A program made the position numbers and the translations under genes. From contig VXCM01005738.1 of assembly GCA_014773175.1 (NCBI GenBank), positions 1 through 64,000 of the forward strand: a stretch of DNA of 64,000 nucleotides, in the 5' to 3' direction. Position 1 is the stretch's first letter. Every line of letters begins with the position of its first letter. Of the stretch, positions 34,766 through 47,349 are shown one piece after another. The DNA comes from Lucifuga dentata (lineage: Eukaryota; Chordata; Actinopteri; Ophidiiformes; Bythitidae). The notes beneath the pieces are model-generated. The model ran no database searches. It worked only from the letters and a program-made list of their open reading frames with translations, and was not told where the DNA came from.

Positions 34766-36119
34766 AGTGTGATTAAAACCGTATTTTAGTTTTCCTGTTA
34801 TTCTGCCAAATCCCCTAATCTTTCAAATTCAAATATTCAGGTGAAACACACATCTTAAAATTCATCATTACGCCTGTTAACACTTTTACACAACTGTTGA
34901 ATTTTAATTTCTCAGTAAAAGTCATCTTCTGCTGGGACTATATTTCCTGGAGGATGCATACATTGTCTTCCATGCAGCTCCGTGTTGCTTTGATTAAAAA
35001 ATTAACAGATGTATTTGCTGTGATGGAAATGTAATCTGCTAGAAATCTCTCAGATCACATTGTTGAACAGTTCACACACGGGGATCACCGCTCACAGGAT
35101 CGAGCACAAGTTGACCTTTGACCTGGGAGCATTTTTCCAGCAATACCAAAACCCTGCTGATGAGTAGAAAATCATATCTAATAACGTCTGAACTTGGTTT
35201 TACTAGAAGTGAAGATAAACTGCGTGAACACATTTGATGTTCATGCCAACCTCAAAGCAATTCTGATTGACATGAGCAGCAGCAGATAATGACTGTGATT
35301 GTTCCTTTACTTAGCGATCGTTCCCTCTGGGTTACCATGACAATGACGCATGACAAAACACCAGAAATGTGACATTTTGGACAGCCATTAAGACGAGACT
35401 GAAACCAAGAGCATTATTAGCACCTAAATGGCTCATTCCTAACGTCTCAGCATCAGCAGAGACAGACAGAGACACTTACTCTGAGCTTGTCATGACATTT
35501 CTAATACTATGAAAAGGTCTCAAATAATATCGGCTGAACAAATAATCAAAATATAGCCCATTATCTACTCTAACGTAATGAATAAATGAGAAGTAAGAAG
35601 GTATACTTGTTTTTTTTTAATCCTTTTGCTTTTTGTGCTGTGGAAATTAGCACTATTGTGAATATAATCACAACAGAATAAAAATATCGTCAAGGAGTTT
35701 TGGCTTTTATACAGAGGTTATGAATACATATATGCTGAATGGAAACTACAATGCAGAGAAAATACACAGGAAGTAAAGACTGAAGGTATCTAACAAGCTA
35801 CTAGTGGGCACAAAGTCGACAACAAGTCAAAGAACAAGTCAGAAGATCTAAAAAAGGTATACTTTATGGACACTATGCTCAGATTTTTTCTTCTGTATAC
35901 CAATTAAAGCAAAATACGAGATACGAGTGGAATTAATTGGATTCGGTAGCTGTGTTGTAATCAGACTATGAGAGTCTGACAGATGAGGAAATGCTTGTAT
36001 TAGTAATAAAATGAAAGAGTGTCATTTAAAATTTTACATAGAATATATCCTGTGAAGCGTTTTGGAAAGGTTTAAACTGAATATTAATTATTCTTGTGAT
36101 TTCTGTGGTTTAAACAGAG

Positions 36120-36720
36120 ACAATTTTTCATTTATTTTTCTATTGCATGTATTCCAAAATATTCTGGATTGATGTGCAAAATTTTCTGTCTGCAAAAAAA
36201 GGTCAAATGGGCATGCTTTATGGTAGTGATATTTTTATTTATTTTGAAAATAACTCAGTGGACCAAAATATGAGCATTTTAATCCAACTGTTAATAATTT
36301 TTGACAAATTCCATATACATAAAATGAAATGGACCAACAAAAAAACAAATTTTACCTTATTTCTAATTGATATCAACCTATACTACAATTCTCGAGTCAA
36401 AATGAAAAAAATAAAAAAGCAACAAAGACCCAAACAATATATGAAACTTATAAAATTATCAGCTAATGTTACTTAATAATTAATTTGTACTCTTTTATTT
36501 ATTTAGATTTTTATCCTCCTCCTANATCAGCTAATGTTACTTAATAATTAATTTGTACTCTTTTATTTATTTAGATTTTTATCCTCCTCCTATGTTTTTT
36601 TTTTTTAATTGAATATTAAAAAAAGCTTCTTGCACAATCCCCATGTATACTTTTTTAATTTGACTTTGTTTTGTCATAACTGGCACTTTGTTTCCTCTTT
36701 TTGTTGTGTAAAAAAGATGA
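36120..36720 (+). pseudogene. L1-like LINE ORF2 C-terminus
   Basis: An open frame at 36147-36476 (109 codons) encodes LLIIFDKFHIHKMKW, then FTLFLIDINLYYNSRVKMKK. These match the L-x-K-x-x-I-H-x-x-K ... F-x-x-x-L pattern at the end of fish L1 ORF2. The 3' UTR follows, with a duplicated-flank N junction at 36525. Not an snx29 exon. Confidence 0.65.
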
Positions 36721-37080
36721 GGAAATGCATGCAAAGGTTATAACATCTACATGCCGACAAAAATCAATTTACAATTGCATAATTTAGCCTGTTACTTCAA
36801 TTTATGCAGATTTCAATCTAATTATGGTGTTTACATGATGTTAATTTGTGTGGAGTGGAAACACGTCTAAGTCTGACTGTTTGGTTGAAATTACTTGTAT
36901 GAAGAGTAGTTGGTTGACGTGATACGAGTAGACAAGAGGACTAAGACTGCAGACTCGTCATCTTTGCACTTCATATATGATCTGCAGAAACTCATGTATG
37001 TCTTTCTTAGTCATCAAAGTCTTTAGCACCTTTTTTTTTGCAATCTGGCAGAAGCACTGAGTTGTTAAAGCCTGTGAATG

Positions 37081-37082
37081 GT

Positions 37083-37139
<57 letters not shown>
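37081..37139. repeat. (GT)n microsatellite
   Basis: About 59 nt of GT with one TTT interruption. Confidence 0.95.
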
Positions 37140-37140
<1 letters not shown>

Positions 37141-37462
37141 AGGATAAGGACTCAGGTAATCCTGTCCTGTAACCTGGCCCGTAACGAAGGCTTTAGAGCC
37201 ACTCAAAGGTTCTGTGAGTTGTGTTAGGTTCAAGTACAACAGGATAAAAGAAATGAAGGTTCTGTCTGAGGCCTTCACAGCTTGGATAAAAACACTCTCT
37301 GCTTTTGATAGATGACAAAAAAATAAATTAGAAAAATAATCAATGTCACCAAGTGAGTTTGGTATCCAGATTAATTTTGTACAAACCACCGACATCAATA
37401 TTTCATAACTTTAGTCTGGACGAGACAACTGCTGATAAGTACTTTTATCGGCCGAATCAATG

Positions 37463-37510
<48 letters not shown>

Positions 37511-37511
37511 N

Positions 37512-37599
37512 TATGCTTTGGGAAATGATTGTCAGTAACATTACATGTATGAAAATTGAATATATTAGGCTCAAACAGCATGATCGCCTGTATGGTCCT
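37512..37599 (+). mobile_element. TTAA-flanked MITE, right end only (copy 5)
   Basis: From GCTTTGGGAAATGATTGTC to GTATGGTCCT followed by TTAA. The left side is a poly(T) run ending at an N (37511), so the rest may be missing from the assembly. Confidence 0.65.
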
Positions 37600-38528
37600 T
37601 TAAGGATAATAATAGCCACACAGACTGTCTGATGGGTTTAAATGCAGCACAGCAAACATTTCAGATAAAGTCAGGTTTCAGACATGTAATGGCTCCTCAC
37701 ATATGGCATTATTAGAAATACGGCAGCATTAGCACAGCAAGCTTAATCCACTTTCCATCGTCTCATTGGCATACTTATTTATAGCAACACATTAGCCTCT
37801 GCACACAGCTAACAGCTTCCTCCTCTCGACTGATCACAAACACTCATTCGTCATCTCTGACAAAAAAAAAAATCTTGGCGAGATCCAAACCCGCATCCAT
37901 CCTTGAATATTTTGAGAAGCAGCACTTTGATTCCTCTAATAAAATCCACCTTCAAAGAGGAAGAGGCCTGTAATCACGGTTCACAGAGACCTCATCAGAA
38001 CGGTCTGAAAGGCCGTGATGAACACACTCCTTTTGTTGTTATTTAAATGCCTGATGAAAGTGTCAGAGGAAGCATTAGAATGCATTTAATGAAAGTGTGA
38101 CCTGTGAATCTGTCAAGAAAACCAAAAAAAACACACCTCTGGATGGAGAGAATGAGGTATTAGGCATGTGTGGTGTTTTATTTTACTTACTGGCGTAGCA
38201 ACTTTCCCATAAAAAGTGTGTATGTTTTGTAGCTGTGTTGCATTCTGGTCTGTCCAGTCTAATTTGGTGCAGAAACGTCTCTGCTTCTGCTGATGGATGC
38301 TAAAAACTACTTTTAGAGGAAAGGCCTTGCTCTGATTCTGAGATGACTACGCAATTTGTTTGCTGACACATTGGATGAAATTAACTTATTAACTTTTCAA
38401 AAGTAACATGATATTATGTATTCAGGTTGTATATATTGGACTCAAACATGCAAAACTACCTGAGAGAGTCTGGTGTGCTCGGAAGCTCAAAAAAATATAA
38501 TGAAGGCTCTTTGGTAGGGAACACAATA

Positions 38529-38744
38529 TTCAAAAAAGACAAAAAAGTCCAAGGCACTCTTCTGGCAAAAAAAGTTAAAAAGCCTTTATTCAGATGGCTA
38601 TTTCATCATGAAATAATGCATAAAAAAAATAAAGATAACATAAGGTAGGGTAGAACCCATGCATAGCGGTACAAACACCCTGAAGTTCTACCCCACCTTA
38701 TTTTTTGCCAGAAGAGTGCCTTGGACTTTTTTTGTCTTTTTTGA
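38529..38744. mobile_element. dispersed foldback repeat
   Basis: Outer arms 38529-38572 and 38701-38744 are inverted copies containing AGTCCAAGGCACTCTTCTGG, with a one-base indel. An inner pair, 38641-38656 and 38685-38700 (TAAGGTAGGGTAGAAC and its inverse), matches with one difference. The lopsided 68-nt insert 38573-38640 has no partner. Confidence 0.7.
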
Positions 38745-39998
38745 ACCACCTGTAAGCTCCTTTAATGCAGATCTGATCACAACACAAAACAGATATTATT
38801 TATATGCATCTTGTGTGCATTTACAACTTTGAATAACATACATTTTTTCCTTATCTAGATAACAGATCTGGATCCCAAAAGGCTATATTATAAATTTGGA
38901 AGCAAAATATTTAAATTCCAGCACGTTTCAGACATTTCTTACTTTAGTGTTATAATTTTCCCACTCAGAAATTTAGAAACATAGCACTCTGATTGCAAAG
39001 ATTGTGATCTCCATTGTTAACAGCCACTTATTGTTTTCTTTTGTGTTGTGAAAGACGAACGCCGAGTTTCTTTGAGCTGCTTGATTTAATGGAGTAATTC
39101 TTATAAATCACTGCTGAAATTAATAAATAAGGTTATTAAATAAGACTCAAGAGGGAGATAAAAGACTGAACATCCTCACTTTAAGCTGAAGTTCATTTTA
39201 TTTGAAATTATATTAAAAAAATAAAGACAAAGGAAATAAAAATGCAGTCGGTGAGATACATAAACCCTGTGAGGCTTCTGGATATATCTCACCACAGAAG
39301 AGGAATCAAATGATAACAAAAAAATAAGGTAGGAAGGTTGTGTGAGGTAGTGTGTGTGTGTGTGTGTGTGTGTTGACAGATCTGACATAAAGCCTACAGA
39401 GCTGTTTCCTAATGTGCCGTTTCCTAAACAGCAACAGAACACTTCATTCCGACTTCAATCTTTCCTGAAGTCCCTCTATAGAGGCATAATTTAATTCTAT
39501 ATTTGACGTTAGATGACATTAACGACACTATTAATAAAAGCCGTGCTGTTCTACCAGCCTGCTTAGAAGGAAAAGGACAAGTGTGTGTTTATTTATACGG
39601 ATTCCCGTTAGCGGGTACCTGAGAGACTGCAGGTTTTTCTGAGTTCTACACATTTACACACTTCACGTCCAAAACGCAGGAAGAAGTTTGAGAACCAGAA
39701 TAAACCCACACACAGCTGAAGCAAACATGCAAACTCCACGTAGACAGGAAGCCGACACGCTCTCCCACCTTCTCCAGACGGAGCTCTGCAGCTTCCCGAG
39801 GAAAAGACGACTCGCATATCATGAAATAACTTCAGAAATAAAGATGTGAACAGCTGAAACAAAGCGTGAACGGATAATTGCTGCTTATTCTTTGGGTGAC
39901 ATTTAGCTGGATCTTTAGCCTGAGGGTATTCCAACAAGCAGGTGGAAATAGAAGTTGTCGTGAGGCGAAGCAGAGAATAGCAGAAAGTGATGATAATG

Positions 39999-40029
<31 letters not shown>

Positions 40030-40064
40030 CNCGAAGCAGAGAATAGCAGAAAGTGATGATAATG

Positions 40065-40098
<34 letters not shown>

Positions 40099-40428
40099 GC
40101 ATCGCTTTGAGACGACCCTGGTCTGTTGTTCCCTGATCTGACAGGCAGGCTAACTGTAGGAATCCAACTTTGCTTAAAAACTGTGCAAACCTACTTCCAG
40201 ATCCACAGGAGCTCCCCGCGCTCACTTCACAGTGGGAAGACTCACCTGACTTTCAGTCTGACCCGTGTTTTATACCGTAAAATGACGGGATTTCAGAGGT
40301 ATCTGAGGTGCTCGGACTGATCGTGTATGAATCGCAGCCGTTACTTCAAAAACACAACGAATCCAGCTGCTTTTAACTTATTCTAATGTCCTGTTGCTGA
40401 CATCCAAAATCTGTGGAAGTCCATCTCA

Positions 40429-40946
40429 TGCTGCATTCACAGACCTCAGCACTCAGATTTTTCTAACTTCCTACTTGGCAAAATGCATTGGAACGGCACT
40501 TGTAGACGGAGCTCCGACTGGGAAACTCGGACCAAAATGATCTACCCCGACTTACCGAGTATGACGTCACTCAACATGGCAGCGAGCTGTATGAGTGGAA
40601 ATGATCAGCTAACAGCCGAATAAAGTATTTTTTTAACATGACATTGAAATAAAAAATATATCGCCAAGTTAACTATCTAGTGTATAATAACTGTTTGCCA
40701 CTGATACATAATATTACTTCTCTGCACAAAGTTTAATACCCACTGTGATTAATATCGTTGTAAAACAACACAACCAGGCAGTCCTGTAGTCTAACTTTAG
40801 TTTAGTTAGCATTTATTAATTAATTTTACAGTATTTATTGGTGTTCAGCTGCTTTTTTGTTGACATTTGGCTGGAACGGTTTGAAGTTGGAAGTCGGAAC
40901 TTCCGACGGGGAAAAATCCGACTTCTGAGGTCTGTGAACGCAGCAT
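40429..40946 (+). mobile_element. GACGTCA-type MITE (copy B)
   Basis: Left end TGCTGCATTCACAGACCTC; right end GAGGTCTGTGAACGCAGCA, its inverse. The interior has ACCGAGTATGACGTCACTCA and AACATGGCAGC. No clean target duplication. About 518 bp. Confidence 0.8.
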
Positions 40947-41028
40947 CAGTCTTCCATAAGATGTCTCTAGGAGGGTTTGTGTGTATGTATATATGTATAT
41001 ATATATGTAGACAGATAAAGTCCAATTC

Positions 41029-41110
41029 ACCTAACCCGCATGTTTTTGGAGGTGGAAGGAAAAACCCACATAGAACACGGCAAGAACGTGCAAACTCCAC
41101 ACAGAAAGAC
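41029..41110 (-). repeat. tRNA-like-headed dispersed repeat (copy 4, partial)
   Basis: Plus strand reads TCCAATTCACCTAACCCGCA, TGTTTTTGGAGGTGGAAGG and ACGTGCAAACTCCACACAGA, the inverse of the body of the copy at 10166. Truncated. Confidence 0.6.
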
Positions 41111-41735
41111 CCCAAACCCAACCAAGCCCAATCACAGGACAAAGTGTTTAAGTTCAAGACGAATATTAAAGCGTCTTCGAATGTTAAAGTCTCCTGAATG
41201 TCTGCTTAAACTTCTTTGTGCATTTCAAAAGGCTTCTTCAGTCCTTCAACCAAATAAGCCTTTTTGATGGATGGTGAAAATTCTGCAATCTAAATATTTT
41301 ATGACTGCAACCGAATTGACATCAAAGAGGTTTAAGAATGCACAAGCTGGTGGTTTTATAACAATCTGAGGAAGAAAGGGAACATGAAGGAGGGAAGGAA
41401 GAAAGGAAGGAAGCTATAGCAAACATCAGAAGCTCTGAATGCATGAAGAACAAGGAGAGGGAAGAGACTGCTGACAAACAAAGGAGAAAAACTTTAGAAC
41501 AGGACACAGGAGGAATCGTCTTTATGCAAAGAAGACGGAGACGGAGATAATGAGAGAGACAGAGAGAGAGTCGAGTCAAAGAGAGACGGCAGAGACTCGT
41601 GTCATCAACCCTTCCTCTTCACAGATCATTGTAGGCCAAAGCGTTTACCCAATTAGGCAGAAAATAGAATCCATTTAGAGGATTGGGGGGGAGGGATGGT
41701 AGCGAAGGAGCAAAGGAAACAAAGGACAAAAAATG

Positions 41736-41738
<3 letters not shown>

Positions 41739-41766
<28 letters not shown>

Positions 41767-41767
41767 C
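41739..41767. repeat. (GT)n microsatellite
   Basis: GT run of about 29 nt. Confidence 0.9.
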
Positions 41768-42136
41768 TGTATACCCATGTGTGGTGCTGGAACCCACAAT
41801 CCCTCCAGGCAAGTAGCACTATGCAGCACAATGAGAGGGCTGCTTTAAAGGAACAGTCTGAGACATTTTAAGTAAACGTCTGCTTGGAAGTTAGTTTCTG
41901 CTTTCCTAAATACCCAAACTTTCTCAGGAAAACTCCTCTGTCATACAGGAAGTGATGCAATTCCCATTTCTAGTTGCAGCAGAAGTTTATTTATTTATTT
42001 TTTTTTTGAACTTGGTAAATAGCAAGTTCTTCAGCATTAGCATACAGAGATTTCCTCCACAGACAACACTGTCATTAACGAGCAATCGCTGAGAAACGTG
42101 GTGCTGAAACGCCACAGCGATAAACTTGGAGCATTA

Positions 42137-43272
42137 AGGGCGTTTTCAGACCTGCAGTCTGTTTGCTCTGGTCTCAATTAGGGACTACTGCTTCATTCAA
42201 CAGACCTTGGAACTATGATTTTTCCAACTTCTTACTTGGAAAAACGCACTTAAAGTTGGAGCTCCAACTGGGAAACTCGGACAAAATGATCTACCCCGAC
42301 TTACCAAGTATGACGCCACTCAACATGGCGGCGTCTTGGAAGGAAACGATCAGCTAAAAGGCAAATAAAGTATTTTTTCTTGCATGAAATTGAAAGAAAA
42401 AGGTCAGAATATATCGCCATGGTAACTATCTATTTACTATAATAATGGTTTGCCATTGATATGTAAGTGTAAATAATTTCATAATATTACTTCTCTGCAC
42501 TGTGATTAATATCATTGTAAAACAACCAGACAGTCCTGTAGTCTAACTTTACTTTAGTTAGCATTTATTACTAAGTTTAATTAACTTTACAGTATTTATT
42601 GGTGTTCAGCTGCTTTTTTGATTACATTTGGCTGAAACGGTTTGAGGTTGGAAGTTGGAACTTCCAACTGGGAAAAATTTGACTTCCGAGGTCTGTGAAC
42701 GCAGCATAAATCTATATAATCTTGAATTTACCGCTTGGTTTGGTTCACTTTCACACAAGCAATCGAACCAAATCTAGCAGCAAAAGTCATGTGAGAACTT
42801 CAGTGAAAAAGCAAATGAGGTTCCTGCATCATTTTCCAGCGTCATGGCGTCTGATCAGAGGGTCTTCATNGTGAAAAAGCAAATGAGGTTCCTGCATCAT
42901 TTTCCAGCGTCATGGCGTCTGATCAGAGGGTCTTCATACGGTGGAATATTTAATATGTCAGAGCATCAAGAGGCAGAAAACAGGAACCTGGACATCGCTG
43001 CTAAAACCTTTATTTTAAAAGTTTTCTTTAGAAAGCCCTACAATTTTATTTAAAAAGTATTATTTGTTATTGTTATTTTAATAAAGAAATACTTATTTGA
43101 ATTACATTTTTTTGTTTTTTTTTTACAGAAAAACAAAACAAAAAAACAATTAAAATCAAGAATCGTCCATCCGTGTGAAAAAAAAAAAAATTGAGATATT
43201 GTTTTTAGGCCATATTGTCTAGCTGTAAGTCCAACTGAACTGGACCAAACCATGTCGGTGTGAAATTGACCT
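42137..43272. mobile_element. candidate DNA element hosting MITE copy C
   Basis: Left part GGGCGTTTTCAGACCTGCAG; right part CTGAACTGGACCAAACCATG, which recurs at 61986. MITE copy C lies within. The N at 42870 has about 67 duplicated bases on both sides. Family and exact ends unresolved. Confidence 0.4.
42189..42707 (+). mobile_element. GACGTCA-type MITE (copy C)
   Basis: From TGCTTCATTCAACAGACC to GAGGTCTGTGAACGCAGCA. The CRE-like site is changed to TGACGCCA, while the YY1-like CAACATGGCGGC is intact. Collinear with copies B and D. Confidence 0.8.
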
Positions 43273-44052
43273 AAAGCACTAAATCAAAAGTCTTACAGGC
43301 TTAACTGAGCAAAGGAGACCTGAAGCCAACGCGGCTGAAACTTCAAAAAACAAAAAAAAGTGAGAAAACTTACGGGAATAACAGATTAGAAAGCAATAAA
43401 GAGAAAGTACAGTTAGCCAGTTAAATCTGATAAACACTGTAGAAGACACAGAGAAGGATGAAGGAAGCAGAGACAGTGACAAAGTGAGAGACGGAGAAAG
43501 GGTGATTACTACCTCCACTGCTGTTACAGTGTTTATTTTAGAGTGTTGGAGGAGGAATTAAAGACAGCTAAAAGAAGGGACAACTTGAGCTGAATCTGAA
43601 AGAGAAAATGAGGAAAATAAGGGGACCGAGAATAGAGGCTGTCTGCTTTTCATTCACCTTGATTCGTGGCTTTGCAGGGTGATATAAAGGCTCTTTACAT
43701 GTCGAACCATACCCTGCCATTAGCTGAAGTTCACTTTCCATCCCCCCTTTGATCTGTGATTGTCCGCAGCAAACGACTCCCGGTCCACCGATAAAGGCTG
43801 AGATATTTATTTTAGCAGATAAAATAAAGGTGTTCACCTTTAGTGTGTCCTACACCCTCTGACTCTGCTCCAGGGAGGTTGCTGGAGCTTTATGAGGTGG
43901 TGGTGAGCTCTTAAAACACTCTCTTCTCCAGGCGCCCTCACCTATTACCTTACCCTTGACTTGTTCGCCTATAGCAAGAGGTTTTAACATCAGTAAGTCC
44001 TGCGGTAAATGGTGAGTTACAATCATGCATACCATGAGTCGAAGGCTTAAAG

Positions 44053-44332
44053 CAGGGTTCCCCAGCTAGTTTTCCCCAAGGGCCAAATTATGTCAAGCAT
44101 GCCAAGCCAATCACCATTTCTTAATAAAATGGAGATTTATGAATATCTACGTAAAGCTTAGATTCTCCTGATCAAAATGAGCCCAAGCGTGACATTTTAT
44201 GAACACGCAATCCCGAGATAAGTGCAACTAAAGTACAAGATTTTTGTTTTTTTGGCAGAAGTCATCTGAGGGCCTGATAGATAGGACCCGCAGGCCGCAT
44301 TTGGCCCGTGGGCCGCCAGTTGGGGATCCCTG
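44053..44332. mobile_element. hAT MITE, long form, perfect 8-bp TSD
   Basis: Starts CAGGGTTCCCCAGCTAG and ends GCCAGTTGGGGATCCCTG. The perfect 8-bp direct repeat GCTTAAAG flanks it (44045-44052 and 44333-44340). 280 bp. It shares ends and the segment AGTCATCTGA-GGGCCTGATAG with the 145-bp copy at 31165. Confidence 0.92.
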
Positions 44333-45470
44333 GCTTAAAGGAAACCATTTTCATCCTTCTTTATATCCTCAACAAGCCCCCTTCTCTGATTTATTTTATT
44401 TGCAGGTAAAATATGGTGCGCTGAAGGGTTTTTTTTCCACGTTACAGACCGGGTCTTTTCCTGTCAACAATAATACTGAAGTCTTATTTAAATTCTGTTT
44501 TCTATTTCATTCTTGGAAGCGAATAAAATGTCATGTCAATCTACAAATCTGGGTAAACAAACCTGCCTGCTGCCATCCGCTGATGCGTTTTGGTGCTTGT
44601 AAAAGTCAGAATCGTGTAAAAAGCTGGTTTGAGCATATTTGGAAGGCAATGTGCAATCCACTGACCCACATTTACAGCAGTTCGCCAGAATTTTGTTCAG
44701 CATAATAAAAGCAAAAACACAGACAGATCCCAGATGTGGGGTGAGAAAAAAATACAAATTCTCTTAAATTTGATATCAGATAACTCTAAATTATGAGCCA
44801 TTTAGAGATTTGAGGTTTCACACCAATGCAGTGTGGCTTTATAGTTATACAGAGAGCAAATACAAGCAACACCTGTACAATGTTAAGTGAGAAAATGGAG
44901 GGATGGGTTATTGATGATTATGGGTGTTTTTGATCATCTCAAGATTAAATGAGCCCCTATGTGATTGTACAAATAAATTTTTATGCATCTTTATGCAACT
45001 GTCAACACTTGTTGGTATTTTTTTTTTTAAAAAAAGGGAATACTGTAACTGTCAAAATAATTGCAGTTGATTACAGAAAACAATTCTGATTCTGAAAAAA
45101 ATGAAATTATTCTTCACTTACTGAAAAAAATGCTGCCTGTAAAGAGCAGGTAAAGTTATTCTAACCATGCAATATTAGTTCATTGTACCGAAAAATTTGA
45201 GGCTTTTCTATTGAGAGGGTTCATTGAACATATACTTTTTTGTTTGTTCAACAATGCATAACTTAACTTTTTTAGGGCGATGAGTTACCCTGTTTTTTTT
45301 TAAGTTGAATGAACATATTAGGGCTTACAGTGCAGCAGGTGTCTCAGGTATTTCAGGACGGGTGAAATCTGTTGGGTAGCACAAAATTTCATGATGAATT
45401 CAATTAATTTCTTTAGAATGGAATAAGGGAGAGACAGGAAGACAGAGATGAAGATGGAGAAACTGTGCAC

Positions 45471-45473
<3 letters not shown>

Positions 45474-45506
<33 letters not shown>
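45474..45506. repeat. (TC)n microsatellite
   Basis: TC run of about 33 nt; polypurine in transcript sense. Confidence 0.95.
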
Positions 45507-45508
<2 letters not shown>

Positions 45509-45603
45509 CTCTGACTCAAATCTTTGGTGTTTTTATGATAGCTTATATTAAATTGTAATGTACCTTAAATTTGCATTCTGGCAATATAAGGCTGAGCAAA
45601 TAT

Positions 45604-46206
45604 AATGTTGTGTTCACAGACCTCGGAACTCAGATTTTTCCGACTTCTTACTTGGAAAAATGCGTTGGAACGACATTTGAAGTCAGAGCTCCGGCTGGGA
45701 AGCTCGGACAAAATGATCTACCCTGACTTACTGAGTATGACGTCACTCAACATGGCGGCGCCGTGGAAGNTCGGACAAAATGATCTACCCTGACTTACTG
45801 AGTATGACGTCACTCAACATGGCGGCGCCGTGGAAGGAAATTATCAGCTAAAAGGTGAATAAAGTATTTTTTCTTGCATGAAATTGAAAGATAAAGATCA
45901 GAATATATCGCCATGATAACTATCTATAGTGTATAATAACTATTTGCCATTGATATGCAAGTGTAAATAATTTCATAATATTACTTCTCTGCAGTGATTA
46001 ATAACATTGTAAAACAACACAACCAAACAGTCCTGTAGTCTAACTTTACTTTAGTTAGCATTTATTACTAAGTTTAATTAATTTTACAGTATTTATTGGT
46101 GTCCAGCTATGCTTTTTTAATTACATTTGGCTGGAATGGTTTGAGGTTGGAAGTTGGAACTTCCAACTAGGAAAAATTTGACTTCCAAGGTCTGTGAACT
46201 CAGCAT
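45604..46206 (+). mobile_element. GACGTCA-type MITE (copy D)
   Basis: From about TGTTGTGTTCACAGACCTCG to its inverse AAGGTCTGTGAACTCAGCA. It carries TGACGTCA and CAACATGGCGGC. A 66-base segment with both motifs appears twice around the N at 45770, almost certainly an assembly overlap, so the real element is probably about 535 bp. Confidence 0.8.
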
Positions 46207-46643
46207 AACACCACCACAAATTTGTTGAATTTAACAATATTATTATAGTTTGTCATTTATAAACGGTTCTGATTATGACCCCTGCCATTACCAATGAACG
46301 TCCATCAGCAGCAGTGTGTCTGCTTAAGTGTCGCTGAACAAGACACTGAACTCCACCTGCTCAGACTGCGAGTCACTGTGGGTAAGAGTCCCAGTTTAGT
46401 GCCTAAAATGGAAATGTAATGTAAATGACTCCAGACTGAAGCTGGAGTCTACAGCAGTAAAATCAGCCTCTGTGCCATCCCAAGGGTGTTTAATCTATGA
46501 GTGATGGATGTAAGACCAAGACAACCATTGTAATTATCATCATCATCATTGTAAAACATTCATCATTACCATCATCAACATAATAGTTATCTCCCTCTGT
46601 CACCAACCAGTCATTATCATAACTGTAATCGTTTTTATGTACG

Positions 46644-46662
46644 CGCACACACACACACACAC
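46644..46662. repeat. (CA)n, first of a close pair
   Basis: Short CA run; a second one lies at 46741-46760. Both are (TG)n in the snx29 transcript. Confidence 0.85.
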
Positions 46663-47154
46663 CGATCCCTGTATGTGCGAGACTACACATGATCGTCAGC
46701 ATTTCCCACATTTTTTCAGATTTGAATGGAACACGGTGCGCGCACACACACACACACACAGAATTCACATTAATACATATGGATGTATTATCTCATCTGC
46801 ATCGCGAACGCAGCCTATCACCATGCGGCCTCAGCCTCTGGCTAATTAGAGAAGCCTCCACCGAGCAGGTCTGGATGTAAAGCTCACTGTCTTGACAGCC
46901 ACAAGTCTCCCAAGTTAACCCAACTATATGCAATGGCTAATGTAGAAATTAAAGGTGCTAACACATTTCCCAATTTGCATTTCTCTGGGGAAGGCAGACC
47001 ATTGCAGGGAGCACACATTTTAAAGAGTGTCAGTGAGGACATCTCAATTATTCATTGAGTGGCTGATTTATGTGGTTTCATATGGTGCATATTAAAGGCT
47101 TTGGGAGGCAGAGGGAAGCCAAAGGTGGTTTATGTAACTGCTATTAATTGGGAG

Positions 47155-47155
<1 letters not shown>

Positions 47156-47187
<32 letters not shown>
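47156..47187. repeat. (TC)n microsatellite
   Basis: TC run of about 32 nt at the edge of single-copy sequence. Confidence 0.95.
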
Positions 47188-47189
<2 letters not shown>

Positions 47190-47349
47190 GTTCCAGCACA
47201 AACAGCCACACTTATGAGTATTATATGCATGAAGAGAAGCAGAAAACAGTTGTGTACACTTGCTTATCAACACAAAGAAGTTTGCAGTGAGCTTTAGACT
47301 TTGCGGATCAAAGAGAATAGTTCATTTGGAGTATATGCATATTTATCTA

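Larger units (their letters stand above)
33661..35060 (+). mobile_element. TTAA-flanked MITE split by two insertions (copy 4)
   Basis: Host pieces are 33661-33705 (start AGGACCATACTGGCGAT after TTAA), 34131-34205 (TATGTTACATTGGTGACAA) and 34768-35060 (AACCGTATTTTAGTTTTCC onward). They are in order and together reconstitute one element. The gaps hold an antisense retroposon and an antisense L1/Tx1 fragment. The right TTAA end was not found. Confidence 0.7.

Noticed and set aside
36147..36476. 109-codon open frame as a gene
   Set aside because: Its pattern matches the C-terminus of L1-like LINE ORF2 and it is on the strand opposite snx29 without promoter or splice signals.
39608..40225. 205-codon minus-strand frame
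   Set aside because: It crosses a CT microsatellite and an N junction with duplicated flanks; the length is inflated by the assembly artefact and no domain is visible.
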